Made by a program: the position numbers and the translations under genes. Below the pieces are notes generated by a model. That model ran no database searches. It worked only from the letters and a program-made list of their open reading frames with translations, and was not told the origin of the DNA. From assembly GCF_027943255.1 (NCBI RefSeq), contig NC_072893.1, positions 36,726,001-36,790,000 of the forward strand: a DNA stretch of 64,000 nucleotides, written 5' to 3'. This document shows, one piece after another, positions 34,397-45,738 of this stretch; the stretch's first letter is position 1, and each line of letters starts with the position of its first letter. Source of the DNA: Anastrepha obliqua. Lineage: Eukaryota > Arthropoda > Insecta > Diptera > Tephritidae.

Positions 34397-36684
34397 TGAG
34401 GAAAATAGTACCTTTCAAGAATTTGAGTACGATTTTCTTTACAGTTCCTGTGTGCTCTGTCATGCACCCTGATTATGATATCCTCCTGTTCTTCTTTGCT
34501 AATTATATCGTCCACCATTACTTGGGTAAATCTTATTTTGTATTTCAGGAAGTGTAATGGGTACAACTCCTGTATTTTTCCCATAGTTTGTTCGTCTGTT
34601 TTTATACAGTTTATCACTGATGGATTTAAATATCTCTTCAAAATGGAAATCAATTTCTCCTCGCAATAATCTTGTTCTGTTATAATATGACGGTGGTACG
34701 TGGGAAATATAATTTTAAATTGATATGATGACATTACGTCTCTATTCAGAAATATTTGATTCTTAAAGGCATTTATAGGTGACTCAACACCAAGGATTAA
34801 ATTATGAGCCGAACTTTCGTCTGAGTTCGTGACTATTGATAGCGTGTTTAACTCTTGCTCCGTTATCCTAGATAGAGCATCTGCTACAACATTCGCCTTT
34901 CCTGGCTTATAGAACATTTCGTAATTGTACTCTTCGAGTATGGCCTTCCATCTCTTCATTTTACTGTTGTTATTCTTATTGCTTAGCGCATAGGTTAACG
35001 GCTGGTGGTCTGTGAATATTTTGACCTTAACCGACCCATACAGGTAATTTCTCAAAGAGTTCAGAGCCCATATTATAGCTAACATTTCCTTTTCGTTAGC
35101 CGCATAATGCTCCTCCGTTTTATTTAAAGTTCTAGAGATAAATGATATTGGTCTATCATTTTGTGAAAGGACTGCACCGATAGCAAAGTTTGAGGCATCT
35201 GTTACTAGCTCAAAATCTTTACTAAAATCTGGGTAAGCAAGTACTAAATCTTCTGAGGTGAGTGCATTCTTTATTTTGGCAAAAGATTCCTTAGCATCAT
35301 CATTTAAACTTATTCGTAATTTTGCGGATTTGTTTTTGGACGTTCGTCCTCCCTCCCCCCTTAAAAGGGATGTCAGGGGCTTAGCAAGTCTTGAGTAGTC
35401 CTTGATGAACCGCCTATAGTATCCTGACATGCCAAGAAAACTACGAAGCTCTTTAAGGGTTTGTGGTTCAGGAAAATTTTGTATAGCCCTAACCTTTTCC
35501 TGATTAGTTTTAATCCCATTGGGGGTAATAACGTAGCCTAAGAAATCTACTTCTTTTTTGAAAAACTTACATTTGTCTAATTGCACTTTCATATTGGATT
35601 CTTCCAAAGCTTTGAATATATTTTTTATGTGTTTAAAATGTTCTTCTTCGGATTTACTGAAAATAATGATGTCATCTATGTAAACATAGCAGCATCTTCC
35701 AATGTATTCCCGTAGGATATCGTCAAGCGTACGCTGGAAAATTGACGGTGCGTTTTTTAGGCCAAACGGCAGCCGTGTGAATTCATATTTTCCATTATTT
35801 ATGCTGAACGCAGTTTTTTCCATATCAGATTTTTTTAGTGGAATCTGATGGAATCCACTTTTAAGGTCGAGAACTGAAAAAAAATTACTAGTTCGTAGTT
35901 GAGAGATGACTTCTGAAATCTCTGGAATGGGATATCTGTCGGCAACTGTGATGGAATTTAACTTCCTATAGTCTATGACCATTCTATATTGTTTCTTTCC
36001 AGTTTGGTCTGGTTTCTTAGGAACTATCCATACCGGAGAATTAAAAGGAGACCTAGATGGTCTTACGATTCCATCTTTTAGAAGCTTTTCTATTTGACTC
36101 TCTACTTCGGATTTTAATGAAGCAGGGTAAGGGTAGAGCTTCGTGTACACAGGCGAGTTTGTCGTGGTTCTAATTTCGCCCACTACTCTAGTTGTATACG
36201 TAAGCTTTTCATCCGGTTCTGAAAAAAGGTTACTATATGTATTTGCAATTATTTTCATTCCTTTCTTTTGTTCGTTTGACAAATTTTCCTCTGCAATGTT
36301 TATTGCATTTACACATTGCGTCGGGAGTTGCTTAAGGTGTACTTTGAAACCATTACTTAATACCATAATATTTTCATTGGTATAGATAACTGCCCCTATT
36401 TCCCTAAGGGTATCGTTCCCCAGAATACCATCGAATGTTTTTAGAGAGGGCATTAGGTAAAATTTTATTTTATTACCTAACTTAAAGAGTTTTACAAATG
36501 TATGCTCGCTAATTTTTATGTCGCCTACTATTGACCTGGCAAAAAATGGATTTTTATTTGCTATACGCTTACTCACTAATTCCGGCTTAACATAATTTTT
36601 GCTTGATCCTGTATCTAATAAAAATTTTAGCGTCTTTCCGCTCTCCGTCTTTACTTCAAAATATGGCAACGAAGAGCTTATCAT
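34369..36684 (-). pseudogene. pol: errantivirus pol: protease, reverse transcriptase, RNase H
   Basis: 771 codons. Protease at the start (FLLDTGSSKNYV). RT next: the PSRSPFNSPVWIVPKKP block, LDLKSGFHQIPL, FGLKNAPSIFQR and the YIDD box in YVYIDDIIIFSK. RNase H: LVTDASNFAIGAVLSQ, a Glu in AANEKEMLAIIWAL and FTDHQPLTYAL. Chromodomain absent. It ends where the integrase frame begins (28-nt overlap), splitting the integrase zinc finger. The start overlaps the gag stop by 4 nt; errantiviruses normally make Pol by -1 frameshifting from gag. Confidence 0.93.
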
Positions 36685-37652
36685 GCTAAAAAATGGATGT
36701 CACTTGGTTCGCCAAAGTGCTTATCCTCATCTAACTGTTGTTCGTTTGTTATTCCAGTCGTATTAATATGATACGTTCTCTGATTTTTTGCTTGTTGATG
36801 ATTACCGAATTGTAGTGGCCTTTTTCCAAAATGTTGGTTTGGTTGTGGCCTATTCATATAATTCATTCTACGAGAGTGCATGCTTGAGTCCACTTCCATG
36901 GGTTCTGGCTTTGGCTGTGGCCTAGGTGGACGAGGAGGGATCGCGTTATTTTGTTCTCGTTGGTTAAAAAATAATTGCCTTGGTTGCGGAATATAGGCTA
37001 ATTGTGGGTGAAATATTGGTTTCTGCTGTTGTCCAGAGTTTCGTTTTGAGTATTGCTGTGAAGGTGGTTTCCATCTTCCGTTGTAAGCATGGTTCGAGCG
37101 AAAGCTTTGATTCTCCAGCTTGAGACAAAGGTGGAGAGCCTGTGGCAAGTCCACCGGTTCTCTGATCCCTAAGAGGCGAGGCAAGTCGCCATTTAAACCC
37201 CTAATGAAGGTGTCGAGAGCTTTGTCCCTATATGCCTTTGTCAGCAGAGTAAGAGATTCATTACCCATTTCAAGACATCCTAATCTATTCAATATTAGTG
37301 AAAGATGTGAGTACACTTTTTGGTAAAATTCTTGGATGCTATTACTACCCTGTACCAGAGTTGTCATCTGATATTCCAGAGTAGATAGGTCACGTTTGTC
37401 CCCATAATGTGTGATTAAACATTGTGAGATTGCACTCCAATTTAACGGTGTGTTATAAGATTCTAGCGCTATGTCAGCGTTACCTGTAATTTTATTTCTG
37501 ATTACACTCAAAATTCCGTAATATTTCGGCGTTCCCTTTATAGGTTCGTATATTGTCAAAATTCTGTCCACACTTTTCTTCCACGAATTAAATTCTCCTG
37601 GTTGCCCAGAGAATTCTTTTAAAGATTTCACGACGTCCGGTATTTTGTCCAT
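36681..37652 (-). pseudogene. gag: errantivirus gag, main part
   Basis: 323 codons with capsid-like text ([40 protein letters not shown]) and a basic Pro/Gln/Arg-rich C-terminal end ([20 protein letters not shown]). The CCHC zinc knuckle is absent, as usual for errantiviruses. The reading is open upstream of the ATG used here, pointing to a longer original protein. Confidence 0.88.
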
Positions 37653-37657
37653 ATCAT

Positions 37658-37888
37658 TTAGATTTTCCCCCGTCTGTCTATTGGTTGGTCCCTAATATTG
37701 GCTAATCCAGCGTTTGGATTGAGAGTTTCTCGGATAGCCTGAAGTCCTTGGTTTCTAAAAACGTCCGCCGCTATATCCGAAATAAGAACTCTTAAATCGT
37801 CTAAACTCAACTGAGCATTTTGCGAAGTATTGGGAGCGGAATTTGAGGGAAGTGTGGGGGGCCTTATCAAATTATTCGGATTTGCCAT
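37658..37888 (-). pseudogene. gag: errantivirus gag, N-terminal part in another frame
   Basis: Starts at Met-Ala-Asn-Pro (ATG at 37886-37888) and stops just before the main gag frame, which continues in a different phase. A small length change in the G/A-rich stretch at 37660-37680 would account for the break. An independent short leader ORF is possible but less likely, because the upstream gag phase is also open. Confidence 0.65.
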
Positions 37889-37903
37889 TTTAATAAAATA
37901 CAA

Positions 37904-38587
37904 ATTTTAACTTAAGCACAAGATAAAGGCGTAATAAGTTTAAAAGGATACTTAAATATTGTTTTTACAATTCTTAATTAGATAGCTTACAGAGCTGCTC
38001 TCGTTCTGGTGTTGAAGGGTCCTCTATAGCGTATTCACAGTTTTCAGCACAGGAAAAATCTTCTTTGTTGTATCAGGGCTGCTTCCCACTTTCATAGAAT
38101 CACTTCTTTTATGTTTTTGCTTGGTGTTTTTTTTCTTCAGTACTTGTCCCTTACGGATCTTTGTTGTATCAGGGCTGCTTCTCACTTTCACAGAATCACT
38201 TCTTTTATGTTTTTTGATTTTTACTCCTTCTGGGAAGGAGAGCTTTTTTACCCTGGAGGGTCCCGTAGGAATCGCAGAGTTAAGCTTTATATTATAAGAC
38301 CGGAGGGTCCCCCTTTCGGTGGTGAATCGCGGCCTTTTATATTTAATTTTATCTGGCTGTACAAGCCGTGAGTTATATTACCTTATTTTTTCGGTCCTAT
38401 AATTTTAAAGCGTTGCTGCCGCTTGTCTTAGTTTTTTCCTGCTGCTGCTTTTTTTTTATTTCTAGTACTTGTCCTTTACGGATCTTTGTTACTGCGGCAC
38501 AGGCTGGCACATATATGCCCCCGTTTTGCTGTTTCGCTACTTCGGAGCCTAGTTACCGACTTGTTTTTTCACAATTGCTCGGGCGCC
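37904..38587 (-). repeat. errantivirus leader with internal direct repeats and primer binding site
   Basis: The minus strand next to the LTR (38571-38587) reads GGCGCCCGAGCAATTGT, preceded by the LTR-terminal T. The first ten bases of TGGCGCCCGA match the 3' end of tRNA-Lys. Two copies of TTGTATCAGGGCTGCTT with following text lie at about 38067 and 38163, and GTACTTGTCCYTTACGGATC is also repeated (38140, 38465). Confidence 0.75.
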
Positions 38588-38946
38588 AGTTATTAATTCA
38601 TTGAATTAATTTTATTTTTAAAAAAGCTAGCGGACTTGTGTCCGCTATTGACTTTATTTAACTGAATCCAACTTAAGATTAATTACATTATTTTTCTTAC
38701 TCCTACATTACACCTATTTTTGGCCATCCATATGCTGACTGTTGTTGACTCGTAAATATGCTGACTGTTGTTGACTCGTATTGATTGGTGATTTGCTGAT
38801 TGATACATTTACTAACTTCATGTAAATGTTCGTGGAGTGCTGATGCAGCGTCAGCGGTTATGACGGACTCACCGGATGCATTATCGGTGCCACTAACCCA
38901 TGGGGTTATTGTCCAATTCGAGGTTTTGTAAAGTGTGGTGTTAACT
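38588..38946 (-). repeat. 5' LTR of the errantivirus
   Basis: 359 bp, with the terminal repeats described for the element. It carries the promoter in this orientation. Confidence 0.93.
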
Positions 38947-38950
38947 TACA

Positions 38951-39679
38951 CTCTAGATAGCAAATTTTAGCTTGACACTAAACACCTTAGACGCCACTGT
39001 AAGGGTTGTTTTCAATAGACTTACTTTGGTGCCGCCGTCACCGCTTGGCAAGGTTACCACAAGCCATTAAGGCATAAAAGTGCTCAGCAAGTCATCGAAG
39101 AATTGAAGCTTTGTGCTCCTAGATGTTTATGCATATATGTATATATGTATGTATGTATGTGTAGGCTTGCATGGCAAGTGCTTTTTCACTTTTAAGTTTT
39201 TCAGGGTTAAGTAGGTTTCAATGACGAAAAAAATGTGGCCAGTAGGATGGCATCCAATGAATATTGTTCCAAAGTGTTGGTCTCCGTTAGAAGTGAAAAT
39301 ATTTGATACATATATTTTTTCCAATGATGAATTTCACATGACGAAAAACTGAGAAAAAACGAGAGATGAACTGATTCTGGTGGTTAAAAAAAGTTCATGC
39401 TGCTTCAAAGTGAACTGTTTCTTATTAAAATGAGTTTTAAGTTTATTTAGTAGTTTGTTGAATATCAGCTAAGTTTTTCTGCATAGCGCTCCACGAACCC
39501 TCTAGAAGTTGCCCAAGCTCAGCACTCTTTTTACGGATACTAAAAATGTCAGGATTGCGATTTCCTCTCCAATAAAGCAATGTTGTTGGCATCAAAGCAC
39601 TCGGCTCCTGTATTCAAGGTAATTATCTTGTTTGGACTTTAATTTAATTCGGCTATAAGTAAAAGCGGTAACCTCGGTA
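38951..39679. other. unit B flank, no gene recognised
   Basis: Nearly identical to 62818-63555. Includes a short TATG/TATA microsatellite at about 39132-39160, longer in unit C. Confidence 0.6.
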
Positions 39680-40440
39680 TTAAACAAGGAACTGAATTTC
39701 ATTCAAACGACTCTCACAGCTGGCTATACAGTAGACCATTTTGACAGCATCGAGCAATGTGTTGATTATAAATCTAAGCCGCATTTGCTTTTTATTCACT
39801 TTGAAAAAGTCTTCGACAGCATCAATCGGGAAGTCATCTGGTCTGCTCTGCGAAGAAGAGATATTCCCGATAAGCTAATTGCCCTGATACACGAGAGCTA
39901 CAGTCCTGCACAAAGGATTGTTTTCTGAGACTTTCCAAGTTCTGAGCGGTGGTGCACGGCAAGGATGCATATTTTTTGTTCTTGCCCTCGAGGACATCAC
40001 GTGCGCTGCTTTCAGTAATCAAAGATATCTGGCATACGCGGATGATATCTACTTACTGGCTTATAAACTTTGCGACCTGAAACTGCTTACTCAAGCCATG
40101 CAGGAAAAGCTTCAAGGTACCGGTCTCGAGATCAACGCTATAAACACCAAAGCGCTGCTTCTCAATGAGATCACATCAGAGTCAGTTGTAGTGGGCGCAC
40201 ATCAGCTACATTGGCTGCATGGTCACCCCCGAAGGCAGCTCTGAGGTAGATGTTAAGTGTAGGATTTGAAAGCTATTTCAAAGCTATTTCACCATTTGGC
40301 ATCCTCGCGCCTTCGTGGCAATCTAACACCATCAGCCTTCATGTCAAATTGCGCATATTTAACACAAATGCCAAATCTGTCCCTATATGGTTGCACTACA
40401 TGGAAAGTAACCGCGGTAATCACGAGACACCTGCAAACGT
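39680..40440 (+). pseudogene. RTE-type LINE reverse transcriptase fossil (B)
   Basis: Plus strand: CVDYKSKPHLLFIHFEKVFD and SINREVIWSALRRRDIPDKL (motif A region, with Asp before the Ser-Ile-Asn block), a frame break near 39930, then the motif C block LAYADDIYLLAYKLCDLKLL and GLEINAINTKALLLN. Domains are in order but split by stops. The corresponding copy at the end of the window is cut by the edge. Confidence 0.82.
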
Positions 40441-40619
40441 TTGTGAATCGCTGGCTGCAATGTATGCTATGAATTTTTTGGCCCTGTATACAACTTGCTA
40501 AAAAACGTAACTAGCTTGAAGTGGTTACTGCAATTTGAAAAAGAAAGTGGTAGTGGATACACGCTTAGAAAAAGTGATGACCTACCCGGTCATCGGCATC
40601 CCCCTGACTATTGTTAAAG

Positions 40620-41010
40620 TGGACTTGCATAACTTATTTCTCAGGAAGCCGCAGAAAAAATGGAGCTCCATTTCTTCATGTGCTATTTTGAAAACCCTGT
40701 GGCCCTAGTACAATATATGGAGGACTCGGAGATTCCTCCAGCGACTCCACGTCATTCAATTTCCCAACTCATAGCTGTGTTTACCGGTCATTGGGTGATC
40801 GGTCCACAAACAGAAAAGCTAGGTTTACCATTTAAACCCCATTGGAGCAGCTGTGAGGACCTTTCAGAGAGGAAGAATTATGAGCACTTTCTCTGTAAAT
40901 GTTCAGGTTTGACTGCTGGACGATTAAGATCACTGGGTGCTCCTTTCTTCGATAGTCTGGGGCAGTGTGCGTACCATTACATCAACAGCTCTGGTTGCCT
41001 GTAGTTATCT
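40620..41010 (+). pseudogene. LINE C-terminal fragment, plus orientation
   Basis: One open frame from 40660 reads HFFMCYFENPVALVQYMEDS, SQLIAVFTGHWVIGPQTEKL, CEDLSERKNYEHFLCKCSGL and RLRSLGAPFFDSLGQCA. It is the same family as 29861-30421 but inverted, about 10 kb away with the errantivirus between. Confidence 0.78.
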
Positions 41011-41464
41011 GCCTGCTAGAGGAGGGCCATAGTGGAACTTCAACCATTTTACCTACCTATCTACCCACCTATTTATGTATTTATTTTATTTCAATTTCTA
41101 TATCCAATAACTTGTAAAATAGTGTTCGTCTGCGCACATCTCACATTGTCTGAGGGTAATTTTAAACCACTTTTTCATACTCTATAAAAACTCTAACAAG
41201 TTGCCGCATATTTCCTTTCTATTATTATGTCATACTCAGTATTCGCTTACATCACATTCAGAGCACTCACCAACTCATACAAGTCTTGTGTACAAACAGG
41301 ATGAGGCACTTTTGCCTAACGACCTTGAAAAGCTACTTAAGATATTTGCAACAGCCCAGCGTTCATTTCCAGCCAAGCAGAATTTTGTGGCTTCCTGTGG
41401 CAGTAGTAGTAATAGGAAACAAGAAAAAAAATGTGGGTGCAGCTTCAACTTTATGCTCTCCATG
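41011..41464. other. no recognised feature
   Basis: Short overlapping frames on both strands; no family recognised. Confidence 0.4.
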
Positions 41465-41466
41465 TA

Positions 41467-41826
41467 CAGGGTTGGCCATATTAAACTGACCCATTGAGTA
41501 ACCCTATAACTTTTTACTGTAATTTGAAATCTAAGGTTTACGTCAACAAGCCAAAGACACTAGGCGCACTTAAGGCCAATATCCGACGGGAAATAGCCGC
41601 CATATCGGCCGAGACGCTGGCCAAAACTATGGAAAACGCCGAAAAACGGGCACATTACGCTATACGAGCTAAGGGCGACCACTTGCGCGATATCATATTC
41701 AAAAAGTGATGTAAACGAATCTCCTTGAACTAAATTAAATGTTTTTCACAATGAAACACAAAAAAATGTTTCTTTTTCCATATTTTTTTAATAATCACAT
41801 GGGTCAGTTTAAGATGGCCAACCCTG
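41467..41826 (+). mobile_element. mariner-derived short element with transposase C-terminus
   Basis: Ends CAGGGTTGGCCATATTAAAC and, reversed, CAGGGTTGGCCATCTTAAAC, with TA at both sides (41465-41466, 41827-41828), the mariner/Tc1 target. Inside, the plus frame ending at 41709 reads ANIRREIAAISAETLAKTME, KRAHYAIRAKGDHLRDIIFK: the C-terminal tail of a DUF4817-type mariner transposase. It is an internal-deletion derivative of an autonomous element. Confidence 0.85.
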
Positions 41827-41847
41827 TACATATCCAAATACGTGCTT

Positions 41848-42002
41848 AGGGCGACCACTTGCGCGATATCATATTCAAAAAGTGATGTAAACGAATCTCC
41901 TTGAACTAAATTAAATGTTTTTCACAATGAAACACAAAAAAATGTTTCTTTTTCCATATTTTTTTAATAATCCCATGGGTCAGTTTAAGATGGCCAACCC
42001 TG
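41848..42002 (+). repeat. tandem copy of the 3' part of the mariner element
   Basis: 155 bp matching 41672-41826 almost exactly, ending in the same inverted repeat and TA. It is followed immediately by TACAGGGTTG, the start of another such end. Confidence 0.88.
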
Positions 42003-42006
42003 TATA

Positions 42007-44159
42007 CAGGGTTGCGAGCATTGAAATGTGAACACCTAAGAAAACATGTGTTAATTGTTTCTTCGGGCGACTTCATCTTCTTGACTAAATACAAGCTAGT
42101 GCAGAAATACAAAATAGAATTATAAAAGTGCATCAGTCGACGATCATCTCTCTTATTTGAGGGTCCGTCGATATTATTATTGTCATTGCGCTATAGTGCA
42201 TTGTGATCTCAATTGTGGTTAATTCTAGTTGACCGTGAGCCTATAATTGGAGGCTTCTAATAAATTTAAAAACTTCCTGAGGCTTTTTGTTCCATATCAA
42301 AACGGATTTAAAGTCACACAACCTAGATGTGCTAGTCTTCGTCTTGCGAGAGCTACATATTCGCAGTGGCGTTCACCAGTTCACAGAAAAGTTAGGCGCT
42401 GGTTTCTAGCAGTTCTAGTTCCGTGGAATGATAACAAAGATTACAATGCCCCGTATGGTATAAGTATACAGTGAGAGCTCGTAAGTTCTTTTCCATCCAG
42501 GTCTAGGAGCCTACCTCATACTCTTCTAGCTGGAAGCATAACAGTTTTGCCTTTCCATCTAGGGGCGCATGAATACTTTGTCTTCTCAGTCAATGCTAAC
42601 CTCTTTTATGTGGGCTTTGGTAAGCCTGAAAAATTGTTCTGGTTATGGAATTGTGGTATAGTGTCTAATTTCACTAGGTGATCCGCCTGTTGATTGACGT
42701 TATAACCTTTTGCCCCGGTACCTAGCATAGCAAGATGGCGTTCCTTGCTCCCAGAATATTGATATTGCCATTACAGTGCGCATAAAGCTGCCTGGCTGTC
42801 TGAAAAAATGCAGATTCTTTTCGAATTTGTATATTAGTTCGAAATTATTCTCTGCCACAAATTTCTATTATTTGGATATTCGCTTGAAAGACTGTGGAAT
42901 AACCGTCCATTGGTGTCGATATTTTGAGATTCGGCCGAAAGACACCTGCATTGCGTGTCACTTAGAGCGCCCCATCTAAGATAGATGTCTTTAAATTTCT
43001 GGAGACCTTTAACGCAGGAGTTATTGCATCATGTAATTACACTATCGAATGAAATTTCGGATTATGAATGAATTTCACTTCCGGCTATGAAAATGCCGGC
43101 GTAATCGAGGATGCATTGGCTAAGGTAGAATCTACATGGATGGGTGTTCCTGAGATTGTCTCTCGGTTCTGTGCAAAGAGTAATTCAATTGCACTTTGTT
43201 GGTTCAGCAAAAGGATGGTGGTCAAACATCCCATCAGACCTAACTACTGTAAAACGAACACAACAGATCAGTTACAATAAGCAAACAAACAAATATAATA
43301 ATAATACAGATAAATTTAGAATTGTAGAATTGGAATGGTGTTCGCACGGAGATCTTGCTGAGAGTATTGGGTTTTCTTACAACGGTGCCTGCCGCAGTGT
43401 TTACCTGGATGGAATGCAAACGAGGAAACTGCCCATTATTTTCTATGCGAATGCTATTAGCTGATGGTGAGCCGATGTTCGCGCACACTCTTCGCTCAAC
43501 CGGACCCATGTGACATTCCGTTTCTGCGAAATTTTTCTTAATTTTAGCTCGTCTTAGGAAATGACTTTGCCATTGAAGATGAGCCCAGTTTTGGCATCTT
43601 TTTGCCCATTCTATATAATTTTGACAACTTTTTGTAGTAAAAAGTTGGCATCTACAATACCTTAATGAATTCCTCGGTCAAAGGGTGCCATAGCAATTTC
43701 GATACTAAAGTGAAGTCTATGAATCCCCTTCTAATAGCCTTAACAGTTTTCAAACGATCGTGTTCGCTAATTAGGGCTAATATTTTTCACAGCTTCTGAG
43801 CAAATCTGCATGAAATTATCTACCGGATTATAAAAACAAAAAGCGATTCTAACAATATTTCTGTTTCAAGCTCTTAAAAAAATACCCAATACTTTGAGAG
43901 CTTAATACATATTTTATATTTTCTGTTATATCCTCCTTTTTTGCCTGATGCACTCTTGAGGGTGCAGTCCAGTTTAGTTCTCTTAGTAGTCCCTTTTCTT
44001 CTCTCAGCTCTTTTTTATGATATGTGGTCCTCTGCAGAGAAAATTTTCACTTCTGTTCATGTTATTGCTGCGGTTTCTTTTGCCATTTTAGTTTCCTCCT
44101 TTCTTGTTTCTCTCTATGCCTCATAGCAGCTAGTTAGTATTATTTGCGAGGAAGGCATA
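42007..44159. other. mostly unrecognised sequence
   Basis: 42247-42474 (plus) resembles 5860-6066 (minus) at the protein level, an unidentified repeat family. Elsewhere I see no gene; a hydrophobic frame at 43941-44126 is most likely accidental. Confidence 0.4.
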
Positions 44160-44440
44160 TAGCTTGTCTAAGCACTCAGGAACCAATGAGGATTCTACTA
44201 AACAGTACGATGGGCCTTTGAGACCGGCTCGTGCCGGTATGTTGCTACGTACCGCCTCTACGTACATACTCTTCTACAATTTCCCAAGTCTCTCAGTGCT
44301 TGAAAAAAGGCAACGCTGTGAGAAGACTCTTCCTAATGTTATATTTAATGCACGCAGTAGAGATCGAACCGCACTGAGCTTGTGCCTGCGTCACTACAAA
44401 TTGTCGACCACGACGGCCGACTTTAGACGGTCGTCTCTTT
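44160..44440 (-). mobile_element. candidate second tRNA-derived SINE
   Basis: On the minus strand, a tRNA-like head starts near 44440 with GCCGTCGTGGTCGACAATTT (A-box-like), and about 50 nt on GCGGTTCGATCTCTACTGCG gives a good B box. The body differs from the SINE at 16502. Ends and target duplication were not found, so this is tentative. Confidence 0.4.
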
Positions 44441-44749
44441 ATTTTGCAAAAAATCTTCAATATCAGACTTGCTGAATGTAGATTTGGCTTTTAGTGGAGT
44501 GCCCGGGGGTTTTGACCTCGGATCTCTAAGGGGCTGAATGAATTGCCATGTAACCATCAGGATTTTCTTTTGTATGCTCTAAATTGTAACTTCTACCAAT
44601 ATTATATTGTGCAATTAATTTTTTCATTGTTTAAACAAAAAAATATGAAAAATTAATATATTGGAGCATAATATAATATTTAGTTGGAAATAATTTTTTT
44701 AGTTCTACGTTAAATTTTACTTAAATAGATAAAGAAAAACATCTTCCCA

Positions 44750-45711
44750 ACGTTATATATTATTGGTTATATTATGGCTGGAAGTGGGATAAAAGAAGTT
44801 CTTTCTACCATTTATGCAGAAAATACGATTGATCACATAACGTCAGGACGTACCTATGCTAGAGCAGTACGTGCTCATACCTTATTGCAGCAAGCTTTAG
44901 CACAATTAATTTTTGAAGATCTTAAGGAGAATAATGCGGATTTTTTAAATGTATTGAATGACGAACAAATATCGATGATTTTTGAAATGTTCAATTACAA
45001 TGAAATTACAGAAAATCAAGGATTTCAAATGCTGAGTAGAATTTTTGAAGATAAGTTAGTTGAGCTAGAAAATAAAGATAAAACATCAAAACTATGGATT
45101 ACGTATTTTCGAATGGTAACAATATTGAAAGACTTCATTGCTGCCGACCTTATGGGGGATTGGAATTTACATCTACATAGTACTGAGCTGATGATTCCAC
45201 TATTCGACGCATCAGGACATTTTCCCTATGCGAAGGCTGCACAAATTTATCTGCAAGATATGAAGGAATTACAGTGTAAAATGGATCCAGCAGAGTTCGA
45301 AAAATATACAACAGGATATTTCACATCTAGGCGATCAGATATTTTTTTTCTGGTATTGCAAGTGATCAGACTTTAATGAAAGGAATAAGCGTCGAAGGGG
45401 GTCCTTTTGAACGAGGTGCCACTGAAAGTGTAGTTTATAAATGGATCAGAGGAGTTATTTATAGAAAAGATATTATTGAAAGCATAGAAAATTTTTGTGA
45501 CATATCTTTCAATAAAAGTCATCAACGCAGTGATTCTACAGATGCTAGAATTGAAAGCGATGGTATCGATGTAAAAAGATTGGTAGACTTTTTCAAAGAA
45601 CACAGTCCTTTTCCTGATACAGATGCAATTATGTCAATTGCCACTGTAATTACCGGTGATAAAAGTATAAATTGTTACAATGCTTTTGAAGAAGGTTTAA
45701 AAGTTATATAG
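44750..45711 (+). pseudogene. Academ-like element, N-side conserved region (two frames)
   Basis: The first frame (from 44774) has AGSGIKEVLSTIYAENTIDH, SGRTYARAVRAHTLLQQALA, KTSKLWITYFRMVTILKDFI and FDASGHFPYAKAAQIYLQDM ending near TGYFTSRRSD. The match to the family (ASGHxxYAKxxxLYLQxM) is clear from memory of invertebrate multicopy proteins. The codons before the ATG (Ile-Gly-Tyr-Ile) already resemble the family, so the real N-terminus, hundreds of residues, is missing. Reading shifts within a run of eight T at about 45351 and continues at 45376-45711 (GGPFERGATESVVYKWIRGV). A TAG stop at 45709-45711 then interrupts it. Confidence 0.65.
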
Positions 45712-45738
45712 AAAATCGAAGGGAAAAATGTACGCGAA

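Larger units (their letters stand above)
30795..38946 (-). mobile_element. errantivirus (gypsy-group endogenous insect retrovirus), defective
   Basis: An 8152-bp provirus in minus orientation: LTR, leader with Lys-type primer site, gag, pol (protease, RT, RNase H, integrase), env, polypurine tract, LTR. TACA is duplicated at 30791-30794 and 38947-38950; the matching place in unit C (62814-62817) has one TACA and no element. The LTRs start AGTTAACACC and end TTAATAACT. Gag lacks a CCHC zinc knuckle, as in errantiviruses. The env-type gene groups it with the 17.6/297/ZAM/gypsy set. It is defective: there are frame breaks in gag and pol, and a MITE splits env. The LTRs are nearly identical, so insertion is recent and later than the B/C duplication. 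Confidence 0.95.
16700..40132. repeat. segmental duplication unit B (minimum extent)
   Basis: From inside the SINE the sequence is colinear with 48012-64000, with copy-specific insertions and deletions. B-only parts are a 1.2-kb element (17966-19163), a 295-bp insertion (28219-28513) and the errantivirus (30795-38946). The right limit shown is only where unit C reaches the window edge, so the true unit is longer. Orientation is direct, spacing about 31.3 kb. Confidence 0.9.

Noticed and set aside
39132..39165. TATG microsatellite as a regulatory site
   Set aside because: Simple length-variable repeat that differs between B and C.
43941..44126. Small hydrophobic protein
   Set aside because: No homologous family, weak start context, and T-rich codons give hydrophobic residues by chance.
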